A stretch of DNA of 64,000 bases from Delphinapterus leucas. Its lineage: Eukaryota > Chordata > Mammalia > Artiodactyla > Monodontidae. Under the pieces are notes generated by a model, which saw only the letters and a program-made list of their open reading frames with translations, searched no databases and was not told where the DNA came from. Positions 24,236-35,065 of the stretch are shown here, piece by piece; position 1 is the first letter of the stretch, and each line of letters opens with the position of its first letter. Made by a program: the position numbers and the translations under genes. The stretch lies in assembly GCF_002288925.2 (NCBI RefSeq), contig NW_022098069.1, positions 70,164,099 through 70,228,098 on the forward strand. The letters are read 5' to 3'.

Positions 24236-25649
24236 TGGTGCAAAAGCCAGATGTACTTCTGTAATTACAATCAGAAGGCTCTGGTTGCTTGGATGACTGA
24301 GTCAGAGCCAGGTTTCCTGAGAGATGACTAGATAAGATGCCCTGGTTTGGGTTGGTAGGACTTGGAATGGAAACATGGCTGTATAGTTGTGGGCCCTGAT
24401 ATCTGCTCCCCTCCCAGCAAAAACCCCAGGGTTAGGTCAACAGGTGAAATTTCCTTGATAAGTTTGGGGAATTTGAAAGTGAAGTGGGCTGTTGTGGCAA
24501 AGACAACGCTAGTCTGTGGTCATGAGACTAGTTTCTTATTTTTCCAGCACACATTTCTAGATAGTCTTTCCTAGCTCCCTTTCATGTCACTGGGGATTAT
24601 AGGATTAGTTCTCTGCAATGGAGTGTGAGTTGCAGGGGTGTGTAACATCTCCTGGCCTTCTCACTGAGGGATGGACAGCCAGTGTCCTTCCTGGTTTCCT
24701 CTTCCTTCACCTCTTAGTTATAAAGGATCCTCGGGAGGCTTCCCCTAGGTGGAAGAAATCCGTATCCCCGAATAACCGTGTGGGAATGAGCCCCTCAACG
24801 TACATAGGACGATGACATGAGAAAGAAAGAAGCACATCTGTATTGCGTTACTGCCCTGGTTTTGTGGGATTATTACTCAGTACTACATCTAATCCATGTA
24901 ACCAGGGGAAGGTGGCAAGCCTTCAGAGTTTATGGTGTATCAGAGTTTATAGGGCCCAAGGCTCCCACACTGAGTGAGATAAAAGTCTAATATAAGTGAA
25001 GTAGGAATTAAGCTCGCTTACAGAAAAATAAATTATATTTCTAAATATTCTGAGTTCCTGGATTTAGAGTACTGTAGTCATCCCCTGATTCTTAGATACT
25101 TTTGTTTAGATAAGTCTACATCTGTCCTTCTACATCTGGTCTTTCTATGCTCATATATAACAAAAATAGAAATCTAACATTAGAAAACATCAGCTCTGTG
25201 TAGAGAACCCTTTATTTGGTAAAATGCATTCTTCCTTAGACAAATCAGCCTATAGGCCAGATATATAGACCATCCTTAAAGAAAAAGAGAAGTTAATTCA
25301 TTAAGTAGTAATAAGAGATATTGACATATTCTTATCAAAGATTACAATTTAAGCCCTAGAATAGAAACATAAGGCACAAAACTAGCAATATACAAGCTAA
25401 ACACACACACAAAAAAGATAAACTTGAAGTCTATGAGAGGTCAAGATTAGAAGATCCTAGAGAAAACCCTTCCTCTTGCTGTTTGTCTACTCTTCTCGAT
25501 GCTGTGATAATGTTAGTTGTCTCCATAAATGGGTTTAGTGCCACATTGCATCGTGTGTTCTACTGAAGCTTGTGCTTCAGCCTCAGAGGGGTTATAAAGC
25601 TGTCTCCTGCCACCAGGTTTGACATTTTTGTTAATGGAGCCTCTAGAGC
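24236..25649. other. No recognised feature
   Basis: About 1.4 kb. An AP-1-like TGACTGAGTCA lies at 24295-24305. Open frames of 65-70 codons show no domain. No repeat landmark is clear. Confidence 0.45.
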
Positions 25650-25877
25650 CAGGGTCAGCAAACTACAGCCTGAGGTAGGACAGAAAAGATAGAGAGTAGA
25701 GGCACTACAAACACTGCCTGTGTTTGTAAATAAAGTGTGCAGGGACACAGCCACACCCACCTATTTATTCAGCGTCTGTAGCTGTTCTCACACTACAACC
25801 ACAATGTTGAGCAGTTGCACAAAGCCTAAAATATATACTGTCCGTTCCTTTACAAAAAATTATGCCAGCCCATCCTC
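25650..25877. mobile_element. hAT-Charlie-like non-autonomous DNA transposon relic
   Basis: It begins CAGGGTCAGCAAACTACAGC and ends with the near-inverted ATGCCAGCCCATCCTC. Between these are GTTTGTAAATAAAGTGTGCAGGGACACAGCCACACCC and AAAGCCTAAAATATATACTG, the standard order for this common mammalian element. It carries no transposase. Confidence 0.8.
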
Positions 25878-26157
25878 TAGTGCATGTTACTTGTTCAGTT
25901 TTTGCCACCTCACTCTGTTTAGCATAATAGTCGTGTCTTTGTCTTATCCCTTGAGTTGATTTTAAGCCACTGGTTAGAGTCTGTGTACGTACAAGTGTGT
26001 CCTTTTTAAATATCTTTCCACAGAAGAACAATAAATATTTGTTGAGTTAAATTGAATGAACATGCACAACAAAGTCTTGCAGTCTTACTCTAGGAAAGCT
26101 GTAATCAGGCTCTAGCATATTTCGGACCCAATATGGGTTTAAAATTTTTATACATGT

Positions 26158-26480
26158 CTTCCCTGGTGGCACAGTAGTTAGGAGTCCACCTGCCAATGCG
26201 GGGGACACGGGTTCAAGCCGTGGTCCGGGAAGATCTCACATGCCGTGGAGCAACAAAGCCAATGAGCCACAACTACTGAGCCTGCGCTCTAGATCCCGCA
26301 AGCCACAGCTACTGAAGACCGCAGGCCTAGAGCCCATGCTCCACAGCAAGAGAAGCCACCACAATGAGAAGCCCGCGCCCCGCAATGAAGAGTAGCCCTC
26401 GCTCGCCGCAACTAGAGAAAGCTGGTGCGCAGCAACGAAGACCCAACGCAGCCAAAAATAAAATTAATTAACTAATTTAA
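26158..26480 (+). repeat. CHR-1-like SINE (~320 bp, older long form)
   Basis: The tRNA-like head (CTTCCCTGGTGGCACAG) with the B-box region GGGTTCAAGCC is followed by the longer body with repeated GCCACAACTACTGAGCC-type units and ACGAAGACCCAACGCAGCC, then an A-rich AAATAAAATTAATTAA tail. It is longer than the ~200-bp copies because it keeps the middle section. Established knowledge places CHR-1 in cetaceans, hippos and ruminants. Confidence 0.93.
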
Positions 26481-28606
26481 AAAATTTGTATACAAAGTGC
26501 AAGAAATCACTTTCTCTGGTATTTTGTATTCCTATTTAATGAAATAACTTATTTTATCCTTTGATTTTTTTATTGCTATGGCAGTTATAACTAGCTCACT
26601 GTAATTCTTACTTTACCTCTCACAGTGTAGTGTTGGGAAGTGGCCACCCAGAGACTTTGCTGTTGGTATGACCATGTGACAAGGTCTCACCAATAAATGC
26701 CACTTCCAGGGAGAGCATTTTTTAAAGAAGTTGATATACTGCCTCCACTCTCTGTCTTTTCTGTTCTACCACCAGATTTCAGTGGATCCCAAGGCCCTAG
26801 GGGAATGGCAAAGTCACAAGTGGAAAAAGCTTGACCAAGACATTAGCACTGGGCGGTTAGACGAGTGAGGAATGATGTTTATCCCGTAAAACTTGGAGGT
26901 ATCTTTGTTTCAGGAGCTAAGCTACATCAATGAATAATGTTTCTTAGGCAGTAGAGTTTTTTTCATCTTTTCCCAACAATTGACTGTCCTCTAAGATACA
27001 ACATTCATTAACTTATTTACAGGCCAGAATTTTTTTCCTTCAAATGACGTCTTGTGTCTCTGGGCTAGTTTAAGACTCATGAAATATATATGAGAAGTGC
27101 ATGAGCACTTTTAAATCCCCTATGATGAATTGTCCACTTCAAGACAATGTCCTGCAGCGCTCAGTGCTTTGCAAGTTGTCTTTCCCACTCCATGGGACAG
27201 GTTCTTATCAGCATATCTGTGTGTGCATATGTGAGTAGGCCCTCCCCTGAGCCCCCTGCAACAGAGGCAGGCAGATGGGCACATTTTGTGCTTTGTGGAT
27301 CTCTTGCTTTCCTTAGTTTTCTTTGCCTGAGTGCATTTGATTAAGCCACTAGCTATGACAACAAAATGACTAAAATAACAAATCCAGTTAAATCTGATTT
27401 TTTATATGATAGCTGCTCTCTAGTTTTAAATTTTTGGCACAAAAGTTTGATTTTATTTTTACCAAATTATTCAGATTAAGTCATTTTTTTTCCATTGGCA
27501 AAAATAGAATTCTTATTTCTGTATATACCAAGTGATGTTCATTTGACCTATACTTAATAACAGACAATTCAAATGGCTTTTATTAGCTGCAAAACTTTTT
27601 GTTTCAATGAAAGGGGCTGCCCAGTGTGAGAAAGGGATGAATGTGTACATTCTCTGGCTAGGATGGGAGAGCCTGTGTAGAGGCAGACCTTCCTCCTGTT
27701 GTCTGTGTGGAAGCCCCACACAGGCCCCTCAGAGCCCCCAGCACTTTGCAGGGCACACTCTTAAATCCACTGGAGTAGAGATTTAAATCAAATTAGTGAA
27801 ATTTCTATCAGATGTTTGCATATATTTCTTTTGGTTCAGTATCTAGTGTGATATATTAATAAGACAAAACAAAACAAACAAATAAAAACACTGGCAAGGC
27901 TTTATTCAAAACAACATGTTTTTAGCTTTGGATACTTCTAAAAACTAATTAAGTACCATTTACCGGAAAATTCAGACCATTACTCACCTTACCATTGCTT
28001 ATGGACGTAATCAAGACATTTCATTTTGAAGTACTTAACATTTAAAAAAGCTGTCTTCCTAAAAAGCCAAACAATGCCTTTAGTCAGTGAGGAGAACAGA
28101 AGGTTGTGCTGAATGGTAATATGACTCAGAAATAGCATTATACTTTCCACATATTGGTTTGGCACGTTCGTTTACCTGTGAGTAGAAACAGAAATGTAAA
28201 AGTGCTTGTAGCCCTTTCTGAATCTGCAGCCAGAGTTAAATTTTTTAAGTTTATTTAAGTTTATTAAAGTTTCTTTGTCAGTTATATAACATAAGAATAT
28301 CTAGTGCAATAGTGTTTTATGTCTTATTGATCTTATTATCCATTATTATGTCATAAAATATTATCCATTTTATAATTTATTTATTAAATATATGTGCCTA
28401 TAATCATAAAGCAAATCTTAGCAAGGTACATGGTTATAGCACATATTCAGTAGATGATCACTGTTTCTGTCCTTGCTTGTAAAGACTTTACAGGACATCA
28501 GAAAGTCTAGAATTTGAAAATAAATGGAGCAACACAATGTGCTCTACCCAAAGGAAATACTTAGCGATAAGGGGCCCTTTTCATAGAAATAAAATGGAGG
28601 ACTACT
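26481..28606. other. Mostly unrecognised sequence; weak LTR-like stretch
   Basis: About 2.1 kb. Positions 26610-26940 have a weak LTR-like look: CCACCAGATTTCAGTGGATC, a TGGCAAAGTCACAAGTGG segment and a TCAGGAGCTAAGCTACAT end. This could be a decayed ERVL-type LTR, but it is not certain. The rest is AT-rich with an AAAACAAAACAAACAAATAAA run near 27865. No coding feature is supported. Confidence 0.4.
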
Positions 28607-28620
28607 CCGCCATCTAGTGG
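28607..28620 (-). promoter_or_regulatory. CTCF core-motif match
   Basis: The complement reads CCACTAGATGGCGG, which fits the core CCASYAGRKGGCRS at all 14 positions. It lies in sequence I cannot assign to a repeat. Occupancy cannot be judged from sequence alone. Confidence 0.5.
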
Positions 28621-28887
28621 ACATGCTGAAACATGGGAAAGTGTTTTTTGGTTTTTTTTTTTATTGTTTCAAATAGAGTTGTATTAAATGCTGAGCGAAG
28701 TAGCACCTGCTCTCTTTATTGCTTTTGGAAGATATTATGAGGATTTATGCATGCATGGGATAAGATAATTTTCAGAAAGAGCTTTGAAAAAAATGGGATT
28801 TAAGGATTCCAGGTTAGAAGCTAAAAAGTGTACAGTGCTAAAGGGAGGTTTTCGTATAAGGAATATCATAGAGTCAGAGCAAGAAAG

Positions 28888-28935
28888 AGTGCGAGAGAGA
28901 GAGAGAGAGAGGGAGAGAGAGAGAGAGAGAGAGAA
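28888..28935. repeat. (GA)n microsatellite
   Basis: About 22 GA units with a single GG interruption. It produces Arg/Glu-rich and Ser/Leu-rich spurious frames on the two strands. Confidence 0.96.
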
Positions 28936-31205
28936 TAGAAAAATTGATCTCATTTTTGAATTGTTTAAAGGGGGAACAAATAAAAAAGAAGCATTGTTTA
29001 GCAAATTTTTAAAGCTTAAAACCAGAAGTCCCCAGGGTTCAAGAAATAATTCTTTAGTCTAACATATGGAAAGTTTGGCAAAGAGGGAAAATGCCTTTTG
29101 GAAGAAGTTCCAATGTCTGGGAAGAGCGAGAAAAGGGCAGATGAAGAACAGCTGCTGACAGCGAGTACAGCATGTACGAGGCACCCTGCAGCTCTGCAGC
29201 AGGGGGAGAGCACTGCGGCTGAGGACAGCTTCCCTCTATTTCACCTAAACTTTACTGGGTTGTGGTGGGAGGGAAACCAGGAGGGAAGAGTATAATTAAC
29301 AGAGACCTGTCAGTAAACTGGATGCTAACCGTTTGTACTGCCTCGTTAAAATGAAGTAGTATCATAGAAAGGAAGACTGGCAAATCACCTTGTTACACCA
29401 CGTGGAGAGTTATTCTCTGAGTGGTCAAGCCCTGTGCCCTCTGCCAATTCAGTCCTTGCAGGACCTGTCAGTGGGTAGTTTTTGATGGGCTTGATAGGGT
29501 TCTACTATCACGAAGAACAAAGTGGTTAAAAAGGAAAACAGGTGGTTGGATATTTTAAAACTTTTGGTAGCCAAGTCCATTGTGCTAATAATTCTCAGCA
29601 CATCAGCACAATGTGCAGTGTATCAGGTGGCAAGGGGAGAGAGGCAAGGGAAGGGACCTTAGTTTGGGATAATATTCTCGGGTTGCAGTGGTAAGGAAAG
29701 ATTAGGTTCTGACCCAGTTCATTTGAAATAGTGCCAGTCTTAGACAAGGGGGTGATAAGAAATAGGGAATAAAATAAAATCAGAACAACTAACATTTGTG
29801 AAACGGAGAGAACATTTTTTGACACCTAACAGGTTGGTGTCCTACTGGCAGGAAAAAGATAACTCCTCCAACCTACCTTCTCCTATTTATAGCCTTTTGA
29901 AAGGAAAAACAAAAGAAATAATATTTCATGGAGCAGGGAAGGTAGAAGAATTTTACAGTAGCGCATGGATTTTTGGCCTGCAAGAGTAGGGTGAGTTCTT
30001 TAGATAGTGGTGGGGACATAGATGTACAGGGTGGGAACTAGGAAGGCAGGTGGCACTGTGGAGTAAGCCTGAGGGTGGTGAGGACAGTGGGATCCCCAAA
30101 ACTCTTCTGTGCCGTCTTCCCATTGTGTTACAGAAATGTGGCCCTGCGTGCTGTGTGGATGTAGCTTGCTGGGTCAGATGTGGGCAGCTAAGCAGCACTG
30201 AGCCCATCAGGTTCTCTTTCAGAAACTTAGAGTTGGGACCACTTCCAACTTGGACCTGAGGCTGCAAGTCTGGACCTCCAACATATAAACCGAAGAACGG
30301 TGCTTCATCCGTGGTTTGCTTGTAGACAAAGCAAAAAAGCCAGTCTGCAGAGGGACAAAGGGAAACAATGCAAGGGAGGAGCAGACATGAGAAATATTTT
30401 TTTAAAAAAATCTGAAAAGTTTAAAATTATTTGTTCTAGTTCCTTTCTATAGCCGTCCATATTTCTGCCCTCAGATTTCATTAGATACTTCTGTATCCCT
30501 ATAATACATTCCCATTCGACTTAAGAAAGCCTACATGAATATCTGTTACTTGCACAAAGATTCTTAACCGTATGGTAATTTTGCCCCTACACTGTCCAAA
30601 TTCAGTCATTTGGGCCAGAAAGATGAAATTTGAAAAGGTGGACTTCCCTCAGTCCCTTAGACTCTGGGTAAATAGAAATCCTAATCTAGGCATGACCTTT
30701 TGAGTGCTTCCTCACAATTTTCAGATCTCCCTCCAGTGCTTGGGACCAGCAGGAACCCACAATATAGTTCAGGAGAGGGACCATGGTCCTGGTCTGTTTC
30801 TCCCCTTGGAGAACTTTCTGACCCTCTGTGATTCCCCAGTTGCTCCCAACTGGGGTGATGAGTTGCATAGAGGACCTCCAGTACTAATGCTTATGAGGTT
30901 CTCCTGGGAGCCCAGGGCTGGACCCACATTCCGGGAAGGTGGCCTGGCAGGTAGACGCCTGGTGGTGGTTGGGTAGAGGGAGAGCAATCAGGCATCCCAA
31001 AGGAAATAACATCTTGATGGAATTTAAAGCTTGAGTGTGACTACCCATGTGAATTGATACAGATTCTCCTAGTTAAAGGGTGAAGAAGTTAAAAAGCCAG
31101 TTAAAAAACCCAAAGAAGAAAAAATCCTATGCTTTCAAATAAATGAAAGATTTCCATACTGACAGAGACAGGGAAAGAATGGAAGGGAATGATGAAAAAT
31201 AGCCA
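28936..31205. other. Single-copy-looking sequence, no gene seen
   Basis: About 2.3 kb with moderate GC in 30000-31000. Paired open frames of 60-104 codons occur on both strands at 29953-30267 and 30686-30987, but none has a recognisable domain. I see no convincing exon or repeat. Confidence 0.4.
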
Positions 31206-31480
31206 GAGTTTGTACTATGGAGGGTCTAAAGAAATTGGACTCTATCTTCAAGGAAATGGTAAGGCATTGAAAACTGCTAGTAATTTGTGTTATAAACAGT
31301 TTCTCTGATTGTAGAGTGGATGCAGGGGAGCAGTTAGGAAGCTGTTCAAAGGTGGTGGCCCTGCAGATGAAGAGAAATGAACCGACTCTGATGAGGTATA
31401 TAGGAAATGGGAATGATGGTAGATACGATGAGAGAGTGAAAAAGAGGGGGTTGCCAGGGTAACCTCTGGCTGAGCTGCTA
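31206..31480 (-). repeat. Possible L2 fragment
   Basis: GA-rich text with TTAGGAAGCTGTTCAAAGG and the GGACTCTATCTTCAAGGAAATGG segment resembles the complement of the L2 region preceding the 3' end. It is decayed and the edges are uncertain. Confidence 0.45.
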
Positions 31481-32734
31481 GGTGCACAGCAGCTCCATTT
31501 CCTGAAGAACAGTTTTATGAGTCAGGCTAGAAGTGGAGGTGGGAGCGGCTTATTGGGGAGAGGATAGGATGAATGCAGGTTGAGTTCGAGGTGCCTGAGG
31601 GGCTTCTGAAGGGGGAATGCACCGTAGAGGTTGGAGGCATGAGACTGGAAAGTCCATGATGGAGCTGGCTTTTTCCCCCACTGCAAAGCAATGTTGTTTG
31701 GCTGCAGTTTCCCATCTGGAGAGCAGAGCATTGAGCCTGGACACACACTTTCTCTCTTTAAAAATGGCTTTCAAATGCAAAAGAGTAGGAATGCAGAAGT
31801 AGCTGATATGCACCAGAGAAAATGCCCACTTACTTTACAGATTGACTTTGCCCCAGCCCGTGCCTCAAAACATAATTCAGAAACTTCAGACATGATGAAC
31901 AGAGAAATTGTACATAAGAGTGTTCCTCTTGCACTGGCAGGAAAAATACATAACCTTGCCCTTCATAAGCCGTGGTCTGCCTTCAATGCTGACAGATTAA
32001 CTTTCTTAACACGGCTGGGAGAAATGGCTCCTTATCATCATGTAAGGCAACCATGTTCATAAAATAGAATGTGTCTCTTACCCATAATATGCACTTCAGC
32101 ATAGCCAATTCGCTGTGCAGATAACCACCCAGAAGTACCAATATAAAATTGATATATTTTGGAATTTACTTTTACCCATTTTCATATGTCTTCTGTATCT
32201 TCAACGTCACTGTCTAAAGTAGGCAAATCTGTGTATTTATTCTCCATTCTGAGAGAAACGTTGGCTTGGGAAAAAGTCAGGGGATAGCTCAGAAAGAAGA
32301 ATTTCCTTGAAAACTGTGTATTATCAACCTGATCAAGAAAGACTGTTCAATTCTGAGTTTTCCTTCTGAGTTTTTGTTAATTGAAATTTAAATGACTTTA
32401 AGTCCACAATGGATCTCCACAAGTATTAAACAGTGTTACAAGTATAGCAGGTGAAGTGGCCTGGAAGGCATATGTTCTGATTATCTGTGACAGGGCACAT
32501 ATGAAGGAACTTTATTTCCATTTATTTAATGGTTTTCATAATTCGATACTTCAGAAGTAAAAAAAAAAAAAAAATCCTCTTGACGTAAAATCTAATTCTG
32601 AGCATTCTAGCTGTAGGTCTCCTGTCTCCATTGCTTTATCTTGGACTTTGTGTGCCTGTGAAAAAGTAGAATGTGAACTCTGATGCTTCTATATGTCATA
32701 GTCTTTCCAATTCAAAATCAGAACGGGAATAAAG
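31481..32734. other. No recognised feature
   Basis: About 1.25 kb. The 123-codon frame at 31691-32062 is the longest here. It has no domain, signal peptide or repeat signature and overlaps opposite-strand frames, so I treat it as chance. A 15-base A run lies at 32560-32574. Confidence 0.4.
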
Positions 32735-32950
32735 AGAGGGAAGTAATATTTATGAAACTTACTATATTGCAGGGACTTTTGCATTCTCGAGTTTATCACA
32801 ACAATACGTTGAGCAAAGGATTTCTAACCTCATTTTTAGATAAGGAAACTGACTCTCAGAAGGGACATTTGCTGAGATTCACACTGCTAAGTGATGGGTG
32901 GAAACACAAGACGATTCACTTTCATTCATGCCGTTTCTACTCTACCAGAG
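32735..32950 (-). repeat. MIR SINE
   Basis: The complement of a near-complete MIR. Landmarks are ATATTTATGAAACTTACTATATTGCAGGG, then CCTCATTTTTAGATAAGGAAACTGACTCTCAGAAG, then GATTCACACTGCTAAGTGATGG. The order and spacing match the MIR core plus its 3' end. The 119-codon ORF over it is spurious. Confidence 0.8.
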
Positions 32951-33765
32951 GTTTCCAAATTGGGTTCCTCAGAGCCCAGGACAAGGGGAGACACCTTGGC
33001 AGCCACCCTATGGGGAGAGTGTTGAGAAGGAAAGCTGCCTGACTAGATGTTGGTTCCCTGTGTTCATTTCAAGCAGAGCAATTCTGCTTTTAGTTGTTGC
33101 TCTTACTGTGTTTGCTTAAAATTATTACCTAGGAAAATGGCTTCTACTACTTAAAACTTTTATAAGTTATTGCACCATAAAACTAACTCTGACGAAGCTC
33201 ATGGATGACAAAACTAGAGGGCCATAAAGTAAAAATAACTTCACTTCTGGACATAGTAACCTCTACATAACACTATTTATATTTAAAATTATTTTTGAGC
33301 CTTTTTCTCCAGTATTTATTGACAAATGATTAATAGGAAATTACTTTCCTGTCTGTGTTTGTATGTTTTCAAGGTAAATATACAGCACTCTGGAGTACTG
33401 AAAGAGAGCTGTCTAGATATGCTTGAAAGAAAACTAATAGATAAAGACCGCTGCAGAGTATAGAGGAAATGGAGCCATTTTCCAGAAAAAAAAAAAAATC
33501 AGAAAATTGTAGGTTAACTAACCTTGGTTCAGAGACCAGGGAATGCATTGAAGGAGATCATGATTGTGATTGAGGGCAATTCTCAGTGGATGTCTGGCTG
33601 GAATTCCCGCTGTAACCTAGCTTTTAATTTTTAATCAGCTTTATTGAGGTTTAATTTGCTTGACGCTTTATAATCCTGACTTCTACTTCCAAGGAAACTG
33701 CTTCCCACTGCGGTGGGACGTGGCCCAAATTATTTCTTGAGAAAAAGGTGATCACAGCTCTCTCA
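32951..33765. other. Mostly unrecognised; short L1M 3'-end scrap
   Basis: About 800 bp. Positions 33627-33670 (AATCAGCTTTATTGAGGTTT) look like the complement of an L1M 3' terminus, a fragment of about 45 bp. A 12-base A run lies near 33487. Nothing else is supported. Confidence 0.4.
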
Positions 33766-33952
33766 CAGGTGTTCTAAAGTGAGTCCCTGGAGCAACAGCA
33801 TCAACATCACCTGGGGGCCTTTTAGAACTGCAAATACTCAGGCCCCACCCACAGACTTACAGATTGGAAACTGTGGGCGGGGCCCAGCAATCTGTGCTTT
33901 CATAAGCCCCCGGGTGATCATGACGTAAGTCACGGTAAAGTTTGAGAAAGCC
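33766..33952. mobile_element. hAT-Charlie relic (MER5-like)
   Basis: The ordered segments are CATCAACATCACCTGGGGGC, CAGGCCCCACCCACAG, GGCGGGGCCCAGCAATCTGTG and GTTTGAGAAAGCC, which is the MER5-like layout with its GC-rich near-palindromic centre. Point changes have made a TGACGTAAGTCA string at 33921-33932 that resembles a bZIP/CRE-like site. Confidence 0.8.
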
Positions 33953-34223
33953 TGCACGGGAGCTGGCCTTTGAGCAGTCACGGCCAATCTGGAGACTGGC
34001 CAGAGGAGGTTTTGCATTGCTGAACTTGTCCTACAAGTGACGCTAATGAACAGAGCTGGAGCTTCCTGAATTGGCATGAGAAACCTGGAAGAAATCAACC
34101 AGCTGTTAGAAAAAGGCAGAGGAGACACTTAAATAGAAGCAAAGGCCAAGAGTCAAGAGCGTCATGCCAATGGCAGGCTACTAAAACTCCTGCTGATGGA
34201 AGGGTGAAGTTCCACACATATTC

Positions 34224-34443
34224 TTTTTTTTTTTTTTTTTTTTTTTTTCGGTACGGGGGCCTATCACTGTTGTGGCCTCTCCCGTTGAGGAGCACAGGCT
34301 CCGGACACGCAGGCTCAGCGGCCATGGCTCATGGGACCAGCCGCTCCGCGGCATGTGGTATCTTCCCGGACCAGGGCACGAACCCGTGTCCCCTGCATCC
34401 GCAGATGGACTCTCAAACACTGTGCCACCCACCAGGGAAGGCC
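34224..34443 (-). repeat. CHR-family SINE (~200-bp cetacean type)
   Basis: A minus-strand full copy with a 25-base poly-T (the A tail). It carries GGCACGAACCCGTG (B-box complement) and ends CACCAGGGAAGGCC. A perfect 15-bp target-site duplication TCCACACATATTCTT lies at 34211-34225 and 34444-34458. CCACC is duplicated near the head end. Six overlapping open frames are all SINE shadows. Confidence 0.97.
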
Positions 34444-34737
34444 TCCACACATATTCTTACAGTAAGCTTCCATTCTGTGAGGTATCTCACAACCAAGAGA
34501 GCTTAAAGCATCTCGTCCTCTGCAATTCAGAGTCTCCCTAGAAGGGAGAGAATAATATATATTAGTAATGGTTTGAGCCAAAAAGTTGGAGAGGGGGCAA
34601 AGAAGCAGTCTTCATTTATATGCCGAGAAAATAATGATGATGCACACAGAGAGGTCAGACTAGGCTCTCCAAAGAAATGTCTCATTCAGACATAGGAATG
34701 TCTTCTGCGGAACAGGTAACCAAACGTTACAAGTCTT

Positions 34738-35065
34738 AATAATGACATAGACTAATAAATACTATGTATTGTGCACTTACTTGTGTATGATGCTGTTTAA
34801 TGTGTATGTGTGTGTGAATATATATAAGTGTATATATATATATGTGTACATATATATGTAGTATTTGAATTCACTTAAATCATGTAATAACCCACCCAAT
34901 TTGTACCATTACTATATTTGTTTTATAGATGATAACATTAAGGTAGGGGGAAATTAATTACCTTGCCCAAGCGCACACACGTCATCTGTTACGGAGTGGG
35001 AATTTGCACCCTGGCAACCTGGCACCAGAGCCTGCGCTATCAACTGCGATGCTGTATTGCTTCTT
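34738..35065 (-). repeat. MIR SINE split by a TA/TG microsatellite
   Basis: Left part: ACTATGTATTGTGCACTTACTTGTG. Right part: TTTTATAGATGATAACATTAAGG, TTACCTTGCCCAAGCGCACACACG and the terminal GGGAATTTGCACCCTGG segment. Together they make one minus-strand MIR. A run of TATATG/TGTGTG units at 34797-34862 has expanded inside it. Confidence 0.75.
34797..34862. repeat. TGTG/TATA microsatellite inside MIR
   Basis: Mixed TGTGTG and TATATA units of about 65 bp lie between the two halves of a MIR. Confidence 0.85.

Noticed and set aside
28735..29062. Arg/Glu-rich and Ser/Leu-rich frames facing each other
   Set aside because: Both are products of the GA microsatellite.
31691..32062. 123-codon plus-strand frame
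   Set aside because: It overlaps three opposite-strand frames, has no recognisable domain and shows no coding-like composition.
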